From: Bacillota bacterium
GTDB taxonomy: Bacteria > Bacillota_A > Clostridia > Lachnospirales > Lachnospiraceae
Assembly (NCBI GenBank): GCA_023407175.1
Contig: JAEYMU010000004.1
Location: 1 to 64,000 of the forward strand
Direction of reading: 5' to 3'
Length of the DNA: 64,000 nucleotides
The notes under the pieces: model-generated
Told to the model about the DNA's origin: nothing
The model's input: only the letters and a program-made list of their open reading frames with translations
Database searches by the model: none
Shown: positions 34,507 to 44,277 of the stretch, one piece after another
Position numbering within the stretch: position 1 is the stretch's first letter
Layout of the letters: every line of letters begins with the position of its first letter
Program-made: the position numbers and the translations under genes

Positions 34507-36297
34507 CTATCGATACAGCGGGCCGTAGGCCTGGCAGGCCCTGTAATCCTGTCCCTCCTTATCCATACCAAAGGCATTCCAGGCCGCAGGCCTGAAGATA
34601 TCCTCCTCAGGAACATTATGCATGGATACCGGAATGCGAAGGATGGAGCAAAGAGAAATTAAGTCGGCACCGATATGTCCGTAGGAAATCGCTCCATGAT
34701 TAGCTCCCCAATTGTTCATAACCTCATAAGCTGTCTTAAATGCTCCCTTACCAGTAGTTCTGGGTGCAAACCAGGTACAGGGCCAGGTATAATCGGTTCT
34801 CTTCCAAAGGGCATCGGAAACCTCCTCCGGCAGCCTAACTGTCCAGCCCTCTGCAAGCTGGAGCACCGGACCGAGTCCTTTGACCAGATTAAGCCTGATC
34901 ATGGTTACAGGCATCTCCGCTCTGGTTACGAATCTGGAGGAATAGCCGCCTCCTCTAAAGTAGCCGTTGTCGGCGGGATTCCAGGTCGTTGCTGCCAGAA
35001 TTGCCTCCTCATCCTTCTTCGTCACCTCATACCAGGGCTTGATTACTCCATTGCCGTTTTCATCCTTTGCTTCCCCGCAGGCATCCAGGCAGGCTGCCCC
35101 AGAATTAATCAGGTGAATGAAGCCTCCCGACTCCTTTGCAATTCCCTCAAGCTCGTAGCCGGTTGCCTTCCTGACCGCTTCCGGGCTCCAATAGGTACGC
35201 ACATCTGCAAAAATCTGTGCACGGTTTGTCAGCAGCTTCATGAACAGCATGCCGATACCATTCAACACATCATTTTCCGTAGCCAGAATATAGGGCTCTC
35301 GAATCCCCTCCCAGTCAAAGGAGGTATTCAAAAGCGCCTCGGGAAAGTCGGCATTCGGATAAAAATCAGTCCACTGCCTTTGTCCCTGGAAGCCGGCTGC
35401 AATAGCATTATGTCCCAGCTTTTCCTCCTTGAACTGCTCCGGCAGGTTGGGATTTCCATTCATCAGGTCCTTGATAATAATCATCATCTTCACAACAAAT
35501 TCCCAATCGGCATCCTTTTGTTCCCTTGTCTTCTGAAGCTTCTCCGGATTCTTATCAAAGCCCTCTATGCAATACTTTTTCGTCCACTCCATGGCCTTCT
35601 TAAATTCAGTCTCATCATAGATGCCTTCGGTCATTCTTCTGATCAGCTCCACCTCATCCACTGATTCTACACGCATTCCAAGATATTCTTCAATAAAGGC
35701 CGGATCAATAATGGAACCTCCGATGCCCATACAGATAGAACCGATCTGCAGATAGGATTTCCCCCGCATGGTTGCGGCTGCAACTGCCGCGCGTCCGAAT
35801 CGCAGAAGCTTTTCCTTTACATCCTCGGGGATTTTGGTATCATCGGCATTCTGAACATCATGTCCATAGATACCAAAGGCCGGAAGTCCCTTCTGTGCAT
35901 GAGTTGCAAGCACAGACGCCAGATATACGGCGCCGGGCCGTTCCGTTCCATTAAAGCCCCATACCCCCTTAATCGTCCCCTTGTCCATATCCATGGTTTC
36001 CGCACCATAGCACCAGCAAGGAGTTACGGTCAGGGTAATATCCACCCCCAGCTTTCGAAACTTGTCCGCACATGCGGCACTCTCTGCAACACGTCCAATG
36101 GTATCTGCAATTACCACCTTTACCTGTTCTCCGTTGGAATATCTTAAATTTTGCGAAAGCAGCGCCCCTGCCGCCCTCGCCATGTCCATGGTCTGACTTT
36201 CCAGGGAGCCGCGGACACTTAATTCACCTTCTCTTGCGTCAATGGTAGGGCGGATGCCAATTACCGGATAATCCCCAATCAGTCTGTTTTTTGTCAT
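34507..36297 (-). CDS. fucI: L-fucose isomerase
   Basis: 596 aa, the usual length. Converts L-fucose to L-fuculose (also D-arabinose to D-ribulose). Family stretches include [35 protein letters not shown], and [20 protein letters not shown] near the N-terminus; the metal-binding Glu/Asp/His residues are expected in the [10 protein letters not shown] and [20 protein letters not shown] regions. A divergent AraC regulator with a cupin sensor starts 160 bp away and is the probable regulator. The rhaB-type kinase follows. Confidence 0.95.
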   Translation of the reverse strand: MTKNRLIGDYPVIGIRPTIDAREGELSVRGSLESQTMDMARAAGALLSQNLRYSNGEQVKVVIADTIGRVAESAACADKFRKLGVDITLTVTPCWCYGAETMDMDKGTIKGVWGFNGTERPGAVYLASVLATHAQKGLPAFGIYGHDVQNADDTKIPEDVKEKLLRFGRAAVAAATMRGKSYLQIGSICMGIGGSIIDPAFIEEYLGMRVESVDEVELIRRMTEGIYDETEFKKAMEWTKKYCIEGFDKNPEKLQKTREQKDADWEFVVKMMIIIKDLMNGNPNLPEQFKEEKLGHNAIAAGFQGQRQWTDFYPNADFPEALLNTSFDWEGIREPYILATENDVLNGIGMLFMKLLTNRAQIFADVRTYWSPEAVRKATGYELEGIAKESGGFIHLINSGAACLDACGEAKDENGNGVIKPWYEVTKKDEEAILAATTWNPADNGYFRGGGYSSRFVTRAEMPVTMIRLNLVKGLGPVLQLAEGWTVRLPEEVSDALWKRTDYTWPCTWFAPRTTGKGAFKTAYEVMNNWGANHGAISYGHIGADLISLCSILRIPVSMHNVPEEDIFRPAAWNAFGMDKEGQDYRACQAYGPLYR

Positions 36298-36379
36298 GCA
36301 ACTACCTCCTCAAATTTTTATAGGTGTGAACTGTTCAGAGCCAAACTCGAAAACACTAACAGTTACAAATATTATATAA

Positions 36380-36409
36380 TTGCATTTTGATTTAATCTTG
36401 TGCTATAAT
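36380..36409 (+). promoter_or_regulatory. Promoter of AraC gene 36459
   Basis: TTGCAT, 18-nt spacer, perfect TATAAT, 49 nt upstream of the GTG start, within the divergent region shared with fucI. Confidence 0.55.
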
Positions 36410-36458
36410 GACATAAAGTATAACAATATTCACTTTTTATGGATAAGGGGGGCAGTTT

Positions 36459-37358
36459 GTGAAATATTCCGATTACAGAGAGGACAAGCAGCAGGGAACC
36501 CCCGATTTTCCTATTGCCTTCTATCATGTTGAAGCAAGTCATTCCTATTATCAGATGCCCTATCATTGGCATCCGGAATATGAAATTATTCGTATTATAG
36601 AGGGCTCCTTCCAGTTTACCGTAGATGGGCATTTGCTTATAGCCAAAAAGAATGATATACTTTTTATACAGAGCGGAACCTTGCACGGCGGTATTCCTGA
36701 TAATTGCATTTACGAGTGCATTGTTTTTGATATGAAGCTGCTTCTTGGGAATAATAAATTATGCAACCGACAAATACAGCAGCTGATGCGTCATGAGATC
36801 AGTATTCCCCTTAAGCTTCCGGAGGAACCGTCCTATCTTAAGCAAACCATTGATGAACTGTTTATTTCCATGAGCAATAAGAAAACTGGTTATGAATTCA
36901 TCGTGCAGGGGACATTATATAAGATGCTGGGTATTATATTCGAAGCCCGGCTGGTTTATGCGAACTCCTTTTCTCAACCCGCTTCCCCAGGTCAGATCAA
37001 GCGTTTTAAGGACGTTATTAGCTATATTGAAAACCATTATTTTGAACAGATTTCACTGGAGGACATGTCTCGGATCGCGGACCTAAGTCCCCGGTACTTT
37101 TGCCGGTTTTTCAGAAAAATGACTCAAAGCACTCCAACAGAATATCTGAATTATTACCGTATTGAATGCGCCTGTGACCAGCTGGTCCGTATGCAGTGCA
37201 GTATTACAGAGGTGGCCCTAAACTGCGGTTTTAACGACATCAGCTATTTTATAAAAGCATTTCACCGGGCAAAGGGTGTGACACCAAAGCAGTACCGGGA
37301 AGCCGGACGCAAGTCATCCGCCTCCCATGCCTTACATAATGCTACCATCAATGAATAA
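36459..37358 (+). CDS. AraC family regulator with cupin sensor
   Basis: 299 aa, GTG start with GGGGGG 6 nt upstream. The N-terminal cupin (about 20-150) includes MPYHWHPEYEIIRIIEGSFQ and FIQSGTLHGGIPDN. The C-terminal AraC domain (about 185-285) has ISLEDMSRIADLSPRYFCRF and ITEVALNCGFNDISYFIKAF ending GVTPKQYRE. It lies divergent from fucI-kinase and only 24 nt before a solute-binding lipoprotein gene in the same direction. It may control fucI, the transport island, or both. Confidence 0.9.
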   Translation: MKYSDYREDKQQGTPDFPIAFYHVEASHSYYQMPYHWHPEYEIIRIIEGSFQFTVDGHLLIAKKNDILFIQSGTLHGGIPDNCIYECIVFDMKLLLGNNKLCNRQIQQLMRHEISIPLKLPEEPSYLKQTIDELFISMSNKKTGYEFIVQGTLYKMLGIIFEARLVYANSFSQPASPGQIKRFKDVISYIENHYFEQISLEDMSRIADLSPRYFCRFFRKMTQSTPTEYLNYYRIECACDQLVRMQCSITEVALNCGFNDISYFIKAFHRAKGVTPKQYREAGRKSSASHALHNATINE

Positions 37359-37382
37359 AACCAGGGAAAGGAAATGTATCAT

Positions 37383-39125
37383 ATGAAGCGTAAAACATTA
37401 AGCTTATTCATGTCTGTTATCATTTCCACACAGCTGCTTTCCGGTTGCAGCCATCTATTTGCCACCAGCTCCAGTCAAAGTCCTTATAAGGACTTTATTG
37501 TTGTGGATGTTTTTGATTCCTTGGCTAATCTACAGGGTATTCAATCCGGCTGGTTTGCAAAGATTGTAAAGGACAAATTCAATATGGAATTAAATATTAT
37601 TGCACCCAATGTTGCTGGCGGAGGAGAGACTTTGTTTGATGTCCGTTCCGCTTCCGGCAGTGTCGGTGATTTGATTATTTGCGGTACTCTCAATGGAGAT
37701 TTTCAGGGGCTGGTAGACGAGGGGCTGGTTCTTGATATGAGTGAAATGCTTGAGGGTAAAGACATTATGCGTTATCAGTCTGCCATAAGCTCCCTGAATG
37801 AGAAGCTTACCCAGAACGGTATTTATGCCATCCCTTCCGAGATTTCCTCCATGACCTCAGTGGAGTCAAGCGACGGCCTGGAGTTAACCTATGGCCCGTA
37901 CCTTCGATGGGATATCTATGCCTCCATCGGTTATCCCCAGATGTCCACTCTGGAGGATTTACTGTCTGTTTTAAAAGAGATGCAAACAGTCCTGCCCTAT
38001 ACCGATTCTGGAAATGCTACCTATGGCTTTTCCTTCTTTAAGGACTGGGACGCCAATATGATGACTGGGGCAAAGCAGCCCGCCTGCTTCTATGGCTATG
38101 ATGAGATAGGCTTTGTTTTAGCGAAAGCCGATGGAACGGATTATCAAAATATTGTAGCTTCCGACTCCCTGTATATGAGAAATTTAAGACTCTATAATAA
38201 AGCCAATCAGATGGGCCTGGTTGATCCGGATTCCTCCACCCAAAACTACAGCGAGCTTGCCTTAAAATACAAGGACGGGTCTATTCTATATTCCCCGTGG
38301 CCCTGGCAGTGCCAGTCCGAGTTTAATACCAAGGATAATACCGAACAGGGAAAGGGCTATATGCTTGCCCCCATTGATGATATGCAGATCTTTTCCTATG
38401 GCTGTAACCAGACCGGCAACCAAAAGGTTGTAATCGCCATCGGCTCCCAGGCCGAGGATCCTCAGCGTCTCGCCGATTTTATTGACTGGCTTTATTCCCC
38501 TGAGGGTATTTTAATCTCCTCCGCGCAAAATTCCGGCGGAGCAGCCGGTCCCGAGGGCCTTACCTGGGAAATGGGCGATGATGGTCCCTACCTTACCGAT
38601 TTCGGCCGTAAGGCCTTCTATGAAAACGGAGCCGAGGTTCCGGAGGAGTGGGGCGGCGGAACCTGGGAAGATGGAGTCTCCCAATTAAATTATGAGCCTG
38701 TATCGCTTAGTGACAAGGATCCCAACGGTTATACATATACCTATACCCTATGGGATTCTGTATTGGAATCAGAATACACTCCTCTTGATATCGACTGGAG
38801 AACACATCTAAGTACGGATGCCATCTCCACACATGAATACCTGGAGGAAAACAACATGATCATTGTTGCTCCGGGAACCAGCTATGTGGAATCCGACGAA
38901 TCCTCCGATATCAAAACCATTCGAAGCTTATGCCGCAAATTAATTGTGGACTATTCCTGGAAAATGGTCTTTGCCGCAAGTGACGATGCCTTCAATAACC
39001 TATACCAGGAGATGATGAAGAAGCTGAAGGCCTTTAACTATGAGGCTGTATTGGCAAAGGACATGCAGGATGCCAAGGCTCAGGACACTGCAAGAAAAGA
39101 AGCGGCCGCACTGGCCAACCAATAA
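37383..39125 (+). CDS. Extracellular solute-binding lipoprotein (family 1), no adjacent permease on this strand
   Basis: 580 aa. The lipobox is LLSGC in MKRKTLSLFMSVIISTQLLS-GC. The mature part follows the Lpl/YesO-like type of oligosaccharide binding proteins. It has WFAKIVKDKFNMELNI near the N-terminus and a C-terminal FAASDDAFNNLYQEMMKKL. It is clearly related to the second binding protein (41530-43212), with the same SGWFAK/GWFAK, FKDWDxxM and EGL/QGLCW landmarks. It is followed after 20 nt by yesN-like response regulator. Possibly the sensing rather than the import receptor (inference). AAGGAA precedes the ATG at 37383. Confidence 0.9.
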   Translation: MKRKTLSLFMSVIISTQLLSGCSHLFATSSSQSPYKDFIVVDVFDSLANLQGIQSGWFAKIVKDKFNMELNIIAPNVAGGGETLFDVRSASGSVGDLIICGTLNGDFQGLVDEGLVLDMSEMLEGKDIMRYQSAISSLNEKLTQNGIYAIPSEISSMTSVESSDGLELTYGPYLRWDIYASIGYPQMSTLEDLLSVLKEMQTVLPYTDSGNATYGFSFFKDWDANMMTGAKQPACFYGYDEIGFVLAKADGTDYQNIVASDSLYMRNLRLYNKANQMGLVDPDSSTQNYSELALKYKDGSILYSPWPWQCQSEFNTKDNTEQGKGYMLAPIDDMQIFSYGCNQTGNQKVVIAIGSQAEDPQRLADFIDWLYSPEGILISSAQNSGGAAGPEGLTWEMGDDGPYLTDFGRKAFYENGAEVPEEWGGGTWEDGVSQLNYEPVSLSDKDPNGYTYTYTLWDSVLESEYTPLDIDWRTHLSTDAISTHEYLEENNMIIVAPGTSYVESDESSDIKTIRSLCRKLIVDYSWKMVFAASDDAFNNLYQEMMKKLKAFNYEAVLAKDMQDAKAQDTARKEAAALANQ

Positions 39126-39145
39126 TATAAATGCGAGGTGCACCC

Positions 39146-40708
39146 ATGTATACAGTATTTATTGCAGATGATGAAGTATCCATTAGGGAAGGATTAAAAT
39201 GTATCATTGATTGGGAGGGTCTTGGTTTTTCCATCTGCGGAGAAGCCGGCAACGGAAGCGATTCTCTTTCGGAAATCCTGACCAAACAGCCAAATCTGGT
39301 ATTACTCGATATCCGAATGCCGAAGATGCAGGGCATTGATGTCATTGTTGCCGCCAGGGAGCAGGGCTTTACCGGACGCTGTATTTTACTTAGCGGCTAC
39401 TCCGATTTTGGTTATGCACAAACTGCAATCCGGTACGGGGTTGATTCCTATCTGACCAAGCCGATTGATGAGGATGACCTCCTGGAAGCAATTATGAAGG
39501 TGAAGAACCAGCTCGATCAGGAAAGCATGAACGATAAATATGTAAACCAATATAAATTACGTGCGAAGAATGTGATCATACAGGAGCTGCTGACGAATAC
39601 GTACAGCAGTGAGGATACCACCCTTTCCCTGGCGGATATCCGCCAGCTTAATCTGGACGCTGATATCTACCAGGTGGTTATTTATGAGAACTTTAATCGC
39701 AGGATTTCCGATATGGCCTACAATTTTGCAGACCTGTTGAAAATAACCAACAAAGGCAACCAGACCTTTGAATATATTAAAATTGCTGCGATGGATGTAA
39801 TTTTACTGAAGGGTGATTTTGCTCTTAAGAAGTTCCAGGACTTTTTAGCCCATTATGAGAAAAATCCTCCCCAGAAGGGAAGCCCCCTGGATACCCTGTT
39901 TCTTGCCTACGGACGGCCGGTTCATAAATATACTGATATCTGGCTATCCCACAATGATGCCCAATCCTTAATCAACCGGCGTTTCTTCTGTCTGCAGGGT
40001 CAGCATACACTGGGCTTTGAAGAGCTTCCTAATATTCACATCAAGGCAAGCTCCCTGACTCCTGAAAGCATGCAGGAATATGCCGCCCAGCTGATTGACC
40101 ACCTCCAGACCTTCAACCGCAAAAAGGTTGCAGAAACCCTGTTTCAGCTTAATGAATATCTTTATAATGTCAATAACAGCATCTCGGACATTAAACTGTT
40201 TCTCGTTGATCTTTATCTCCAGATCAAGGAGAAGCTCAATCATATCTATAATACGATTGACATTCCCTTTCCCACCAATTCGGCCATCATTGACCTGATT
40301 GAGAAGAAATATTATTTATACGAAATCATCCGCTATTTTTCAGAGCAATTTGAAATGATTATGAATGCAACAGGCAATTCTTCCCGTGACAGTATTATTG
40401 ATGATATCATTTATTATATTGACCATAATTATCAAAACAATATTAAGTTGGAGTCCATTGCTCCTTTGTTCGGCTACAACAGTGCCTACCTTGGTAAAAT
40501 TTTCAGCAAAACCGTTGGTGTGAATTTCAATTCTTATGTGGATTATATCCGCATCAATCATTCCAAGGAGCTGTTGCTCCAGAACAAGCTGAAGGTGTAT
40601 GAAATCTCCGAGGTAATCGGCTATAAGAATGTGGATTATTTTCATAAGAAATTTAAAAAATACGTGGGCATCAGTCCAGCCGAATTCAGAAAGAATTCCG
40701 AACAGTAA
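39146..40708 (+). CDS. yesN: YesN-type response regulator with AraC output domain
   Basis: 520 aa. Receiver domain 1-120 with acidic pocket Asp8/Asp9, phospho-acceptor Asp55 in LVLLDIRMPK and Lys in YLTKPIDEDD. A middle helical region of about 280 residues follows, then a C-terminal AraC HTH (about 420-520: IKLESIAPLFGYNSAYLGKI, VYEISEVIGYKNVDYFHKKF, ISPAEFRK). ATG 39146 has GAGG 7 nt upstream. Partner histidine kinase is the yesM-like gene at 45.9-47.7 kb on the other strand. Together they should induce the sugar transporter genes. Confidence 0.92.
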   Translation: MYTVFIADDEVSIREGLKCIIDWEGLGFSICGEAGNGSDSLSEILTKQPNLVLLDIRMPKMQGIDVIVAAREQGFTGRCILLSGYSDFGYAQTAIRYGVDSYLTKPIDEDDLLEAIMKVKNQLDQESMNDKYVNQYKLRAKNVIIQELLTNTYSSEDTTLSLADIRQLNLDADIYQVVIYENFNRRISDMAYNFADLLKITNKGNQTFEYIKIAAMDVILLKGDFALKKFQDFLAHYEKNPPQKGSPLDTLFLAYGRPVHKYTDIWLSHNDAQSLINRRFFCLQGQHTLGFEELPNIHIKASSLTPESMQEYAAQLIDHLQTFNRKKVAETLFQLNEYLYNVNNSISDIKLFLVDLYLQIKEKLNHIYNTIDIPFPTNSAIIDLIEKKYYLYEIIRYFSEQFEMIMNATGNSSRDSIIDDIIYYIDHNYQNNIKLESIAPLFGYNSAYLGKIFSKTVGVNFNSYVDYIRINHSKELLLQNKLKVYEISEVIGYKNVDYFHKKFKKYVGISPAEFRKNSEQ

Positions 40709-40714
40709 GCCGTA

Positions 40715-40762
40715 AAAAACACCTGGAAACAAGCATTATCTTGCCTGTATCCAGGTGTTTTT
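40715..40762. terminator. Bidirectional terminator between yesN-like and yesL-like genes
   Basis: A 13-bp perfect stem AAAAACACCTGGA/TCCAGGTGTTTTT with T-run flanks on both strands between convergent genes. Confidence 0.9.
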
Positions 40763-40832
40763 ATAGGGTGAAGATATTTTCATGGCTTGCAGGCCTTTTG
40801 ACAGATATTCTTCACATGATCTATTGAAAAGC

Positions 40833-41459
40833 CTACTGCTCCTTTTGTTCTCTTTCAATTTTCTGAAAAATCCGTTTTGCAAATGCCGCGATGGTAAACA
40901 TAATAAAGGCCGGGCCTATTAAAAATCCGATCAGCATGGATGTCAGGTTATAAAAAATCAGGAACAGCTCAAGTGCCACCAGGACCAGTAAAATGAGCGT
41001 TCGTACAATAAAGCGAATGCTGATGTCAAAGGAATTTCGAAGCGTTCTGCCTATCGTATTTTCATATCTGGCCACCAAAGGAAAGGCATATATGAGTGAA
41101 AAGAAAAATACCACACTTCCCATAATCCCCATGATAAGCAGGGGTAAAGGATTGGATTCAATTGCATTAAACAATGCAAAATTAAGATACACAATATAGA
41201 TTGCCGCTATGGTAATAAGGCCGAGTATAATACCCTGCTTGATATTTTCCTTGAAGGCCTTGACGAAGGAGCCCGCAATATAGCCCTCTTCCTCATCCAC
41301 CATCTTAAGGCATACACTGTAGGCAGCCACAGTGGACGCTCCTATTGTCACAATTGGAATGCTGAATAATATCCACATAAAATTAAGCACAATTACATCC
41401 CATAACCGGGAAATAAATTTATATAATGCACCTTCAGGACTAAATATCCCCACCTGCAT
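40833..41459 (-). CDS. YesL-like DUF624 membrane protein
   Basis: 208 aa with five hydrophobic segments. The start QVGIFSPEGALYKFISRLWD, and the IVTIGASTVAAYSVCLKMVD and GYIAGSFVKAFKENIKQG loops are DUF624 hallmarks; such YesL proteins accompany Lpl/Yes oligosaccharide ABC transporters. AGGAAGGAG precedes the ATG. It is the last gene of the permease-permease-binding protein operon, separated from the binding-protein gene by a strong stem-loop. Molecular function unproven. Confidence 0.88.
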   Translation of the reverse strand: MQVGIFSPEGALYKFISRLWDVIVLNFMWILFSIPIVTIGASTVAAYSVCLKMVDEEEGYIAGSFVKAFKENIKQGIILGLITIAAIYIVYLNFALFNAIESNPLPLLIMGIMGSVVFFFSLIYAFPLVARYENTIGRTLRNSFDISIRFIVRTLILLVLVALELFLIFYNLTSMLIGFLIGPAFIMFTIAAFAKRIFQKIEREQKEQ

Positions 41460-41475
41460 TCTCCTTCCTGTTTAA

Positions 41476-41523
41476 CAGGAGGCTTCTGCAAATTCTGCAC
41501 TTAAGAATTGCAAAAGCCTCCTG
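41476..41523 (-). promoter_or_regulatory. Intercistronic stem-loop between binding protein and yesL-like gene
   Basis: A CAGGAGGCTT/AAGCCTCCTG stem (10 bp) with an inner TGCAA/TTGCA stem. The sequence after it on the minus strand is not T-rich (CTGTTAAAC), so it more likely stabilises the binding-protein mRNA or partly attenuates readthrough than acts as full terminator. Confidence 0.7.
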
Positions 41524-41529
41524 CTGATA

Positions 41530-43212
41530 TTATTGTGCTAAAACAGCATCCTCGGCAGCCTTTCTGTTTGCTGCTTCCTGCTGCATGAATTCGCAGCACT
41601 CTTTATAACCATATTCATTCGCTTTTGTTATCATCTCTTGAACATAGTTATTATATTCATCATCAGACTCTGCATAGATAGCCTTCCAGGAGTAATCCTT
41701 GATTGTCGTGGTTACCTGCTGCCAGATAACATCCAGCTCGTCACTTCTTGAGGTCTGTGTGTAAGGAGTAGCAATCGAAACCGTATGAGCACGTGAATCC
41801 AAATATTCATCCTGTGTGGTAAAGCCGGTAAAGTTTCTCCAGTCATTCAAAACATCGTAATTCTGTGTTGCCTGATAGCTTGCCCAGTTCTGATAATTGT
41901 AGGTTTCACCGTTGGAATCCGGATTAACAGAATCAACATTCCAGGTGGTAGCATTCGCTTGGAAGGTTCCGTCCGACCAGGTTCCGCCGTAGCCGTCACC
42001 GGTCATCTCAGTTTCCTTATCATCCCTGCACTTTAAACCAAGATCCGTTAATATCGTCTTACCGTTATCATCATAATCCCAGCAAAGACCCTGAGGACCA
42101 TAAAGCATTGTCATATATCCTTCCGGAGTACAGAACCAGTTAATAATCTCCATACATAATTCCGGATACTGGGTCTTAGCACCGATGGTCCATACACGGT
42201 TACTTCCGTATACATTAAGACCATAGGAAAGAGTACTCTGATCCTCCGTTGCAACTGTATACATTGCCTTGCCTTCAGCAAGATGCTCCGGGGTATTGTA
42301 TGCTATGGATGCCATGTAATTAAAGATACTCCAGAAGCATACACCGTCGATATAGTCTTCGTTTGCACCGTCATAGCCCTGTGTCATGGAGTCCGGATCC
42401 AACAAATCATTTGCATACAGGTCATGGTAGAATCTTAACATTCTCAAATACATACTGTTATCATCCAAAGCGCCCTGCCAGGTCTGTGTATTACAGTCAT
42501 AGAGACCAAGTCCCCATTCATCATATCCATAAAGGGCTGCTGTAGCCTTTACGTTCATAACCATATCTCCATCCCAGTCTTTAAAGATGGATACCGCATA
42601 GGTTTCCTTCCCTGAATCTGAGGTGGGACAAATCTCCTTCATCTGCTTGAAAACAGGAATAAAATCCTCTAAGGTGCCGATTTCAGGATATCCCAATTGT
42701 TTATATAAGTCCCAGCGAATGTCAGGATGATAGAAATAGGTCTGGTGATCCTCTGCGGAGGAAGCCACGCTATAGCCTATTCCGTACAGCTTACCGGAAG
42801 AGGTTATTCCCATATTCTTCTCGATCGCCTTTTGCATATTCTCTTTAATATACGGACCATACTCCGTTAATAAATCATCTTCATTCCAGTCCAGCAGCAT
42901 GCCGTTATCTGCCGCCGTGGTATACTGCTCGGTATCATTTCCAAAGAACACAATGTCACCTAAATCGTCGGCTTCCATACGAGTCGTAAATACGCCCTCG
43001 TCCTCCTTAACAATTTTAATCTTTACATTGAATTTGTCCAGCATAACCTTTGCAAACCATCCCACCTGCTCACCGGAATAGTTTGCTGTCTGGGAGTAAA
43101 TCGTAAGGGTAACCGGTTCTCCCTTTTTCTTACTGCATCCTGCCATGGACAGCGATGAAAGGGCAAGTACCATGACTAAAAATAATGAAATTATTTTCTT
43201 AGTCCTTTTCAT
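41530..43212 (-). CDS. Extracellular solute-binding lipoprotein of oligosaccharide ABC transporter
   Basis: 560 aa. Signal peptide with lipobox SMAGC (lipid anchor on that Cys). Mature sequence has YSGEQVGWFAKVMLDKFNVK, the central IFKDWDGDMVM and WTIGAKTQYPELCMEIINWF, typical of large Lpl-type binding proteins. AGGAGGAG precedes the ATG. The gene follows the two permease genes, preceded by an intercistronic hairpin (43284-43305). The substrate is an unidentified oligosaccharide; nearby cellulase and fucose genes suggest plant polysaccharide fragments. No ATPase is encoded; such systems share a general MsmX-like ATPase. Confidence 0.93.
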   Translation of the reverse strand: MKRTKKIISLFLVMVLALSSLSMAGCSKKKGEPVTLTIYSQTANYSGEQVGWFAKVMLDKFNVKIKIVKEDEGVFTTRMEADDLGDIVFFGNDTEQYTTAADNGMLLDWNEDDLLTEYGPYIKENMQKAIEKNMGITSSGKLYGIGYSVASSAEDHQTYFYHPDIRWDLYKQLGYPEIGTLEDFIPVFKQMKEICPTSDSGKETYAVSIFKDWDGDMVMNVKATAALYGYDEWGLGLYDCNTQTWQGALDDNSMYLRMLRFYHDLYANDLLDPDSMTQGYDGANEDYIDGVCFWSIFNYMASIAYNTPEHLAEGKAMYTVATEDQSTLSYGLNVYGSNRVWTIGAKTQYPELCMEIINWFCTPEGYMTMLYGPQGLCWDYDDNGKTILTDLGLKCRDDKETEMTGDGYGGTWSDGTFQANATTWNVDSVNPDSNGETYNYQNWASYQATQNYDVLNDWRNFTGFTTQDEYLDSRAHTVSIATPYTQTSRSDELDVIWQQVTTTIKDYSWKAIYAESDDEYNNYVQEMITKANEYGYKECCEFMQQEAANRKAAEDAVLAQ

Positions 43213-43283
43213 TAAATATTCTCCTCCTTTTTATTATTCACAGGCCAAACCTCCTACTAATTTAAGCCTGCTGCGTTTATATC

Positions 43284-43305
43284 AACTGCAGCTTACGCTG
43301 CAGTT
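43284..43305 (-). promoter_or_regulatory. Intercistronic hairpin between permease and binding protein genes
   Basis: Perfect 9-bp stem AACTGCAGC/GCTGCAGTT with a 4-nt loop, 8 nt after the permease stop. Stems here often protect or separate the highly expressed binding-protein message. Confidence 0.75.
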
Positions 43306-43312
43306 TAACACC

Positions 43313-44266
43313 TTAGCCTTTTACGGCCCCCAGCATCATACCGGTTTCAAAGTATCTTTGCATGAACGGATAAACCAGCAGAATCGGTAATACAGTTACC
43401 ATGGATACCGTCCATTTTGTGATCTTGGAGTCAAGCAGCTGTTCCTGCAGTTCCGCAGATATTGTACCTCCTGATACCATAACCTCTTTCAGATTGTTCG
43501 CCTTCGTCAAATAAATAAATAATCTGTGCTGAAGGGTCTGGAGGCTGGCATCATTTTGCATCAGGATCAAGGAGTCCTGCAGGGAATTCCAGTGGCCTAC
43601 CGCACCGAAGATGGCTATGGTCGCCAGAATTGGTTTACTTAAGGGCCATATAATTTTTGTAAAAACTTTCATATAGGTTGCTCCGTCGATATATGCGCTT
43701 TCTTCAAGCTCCGCCGGAATGGATTCAATATATGTTTTTACAAGAATTATATTATAGGGTGCCACAATACCAGGAATAATATATCCCATAAAATTGTCAG
43801 TCAGCCCCAGCATTGACATATTCAAATACCAAGGGATTAATCCGGCGTTAAAGTACATTGTGATAACGATAAAGCGATACCAGATTTTGCGTCCCCACAT
43901 CTCCTGCTTGGTAACCAAAAAACCTACCAGACCGGAGGCAACAACCATCAATGCCGTTCCGATCACAGTTCGCAGTACAGAAATTTTAAAGGCCTGCATC
44001 AAATCGGATACACCTGTCAGAGCCAGATAATTCTTAAAATGTATTCCCCTTGGAATAATAGTAATAAGACCACGGCGAACCAGATCGTTATCACTGATGG
44101 TATTAATAAAGAGATAATAAAAAGGGAAGATACAGGTTAAAGTAAATACGATAAAAAACAAATGGTTCAGTATATCGAATATAATATCCCCGATATGAAT
44201 CTGGTATTTGGGTGCAGATGTAACAAATTTCTCGCTTTTCTTTTTCAATGGCATTTTTAAAGACAT
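43313..44266 (-). CDS. Carbohydrate ABC transporter permease, LplC/YtcP type
   Basis: 317 aa with six membrane segments. Family features are the N-terminal FDILNHLFFIVFTLTCIFPF, the EAA loop ELEESAYIDGATYMKVFTKI followed by IWPLSKPILATIAIF, and a C-terminal QRYFETGMMLGAVKG. ATG 44266 has GGAGG 7 nt upstream. It follows the LplB-type permease gene by 11 nt and pairs with it to form the membrane channel. Confidence 0.93.
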   Translation of the reverse strand: MSLKMPLKKKSEKFVTSAPKYQIHIGDIIFDILNHLFFIVFTLTCIFPFYYLFINTISDNDLVRRGLITIIPRGIHFKNYLALTGVSDLMQAFKISVLRTVIGTALMVVASGLVGFLVTKQEMWGRKIWYRFIVITMYFNAGLIPWYLNMSMLGLTDNFMGYIIPGIVAPYNIILVKTYIESIPAELEESAYIDGATYMKVFTKIIWPLSKPILATIAIFGAVGHWNSLQDSLILMQNDASLQTLQHRLFIYLTKANNLKEVMVSGGTISAELQEQLLDSKITKWTVSMVTVLPILLVYPFMQRYFETGMMLGAVKG

Positions 44267-44277
44267 CCTCACACCTC

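Noticed and set aside
34675..35664. 329-codon open frame on the plus strand over fucI
   Set aside because: The minus strand encodes full-length L-fucose isomerase with all family motifs; the plus frame has no ribosome binding site and an odd Cys/His/Leu-rich composition.
36372..36686. Minus-strand frame over the AraC gene start
   Set aside because: Overlaps the promoter and cupin domain of a well-supported regulator; no ribosome binding site.
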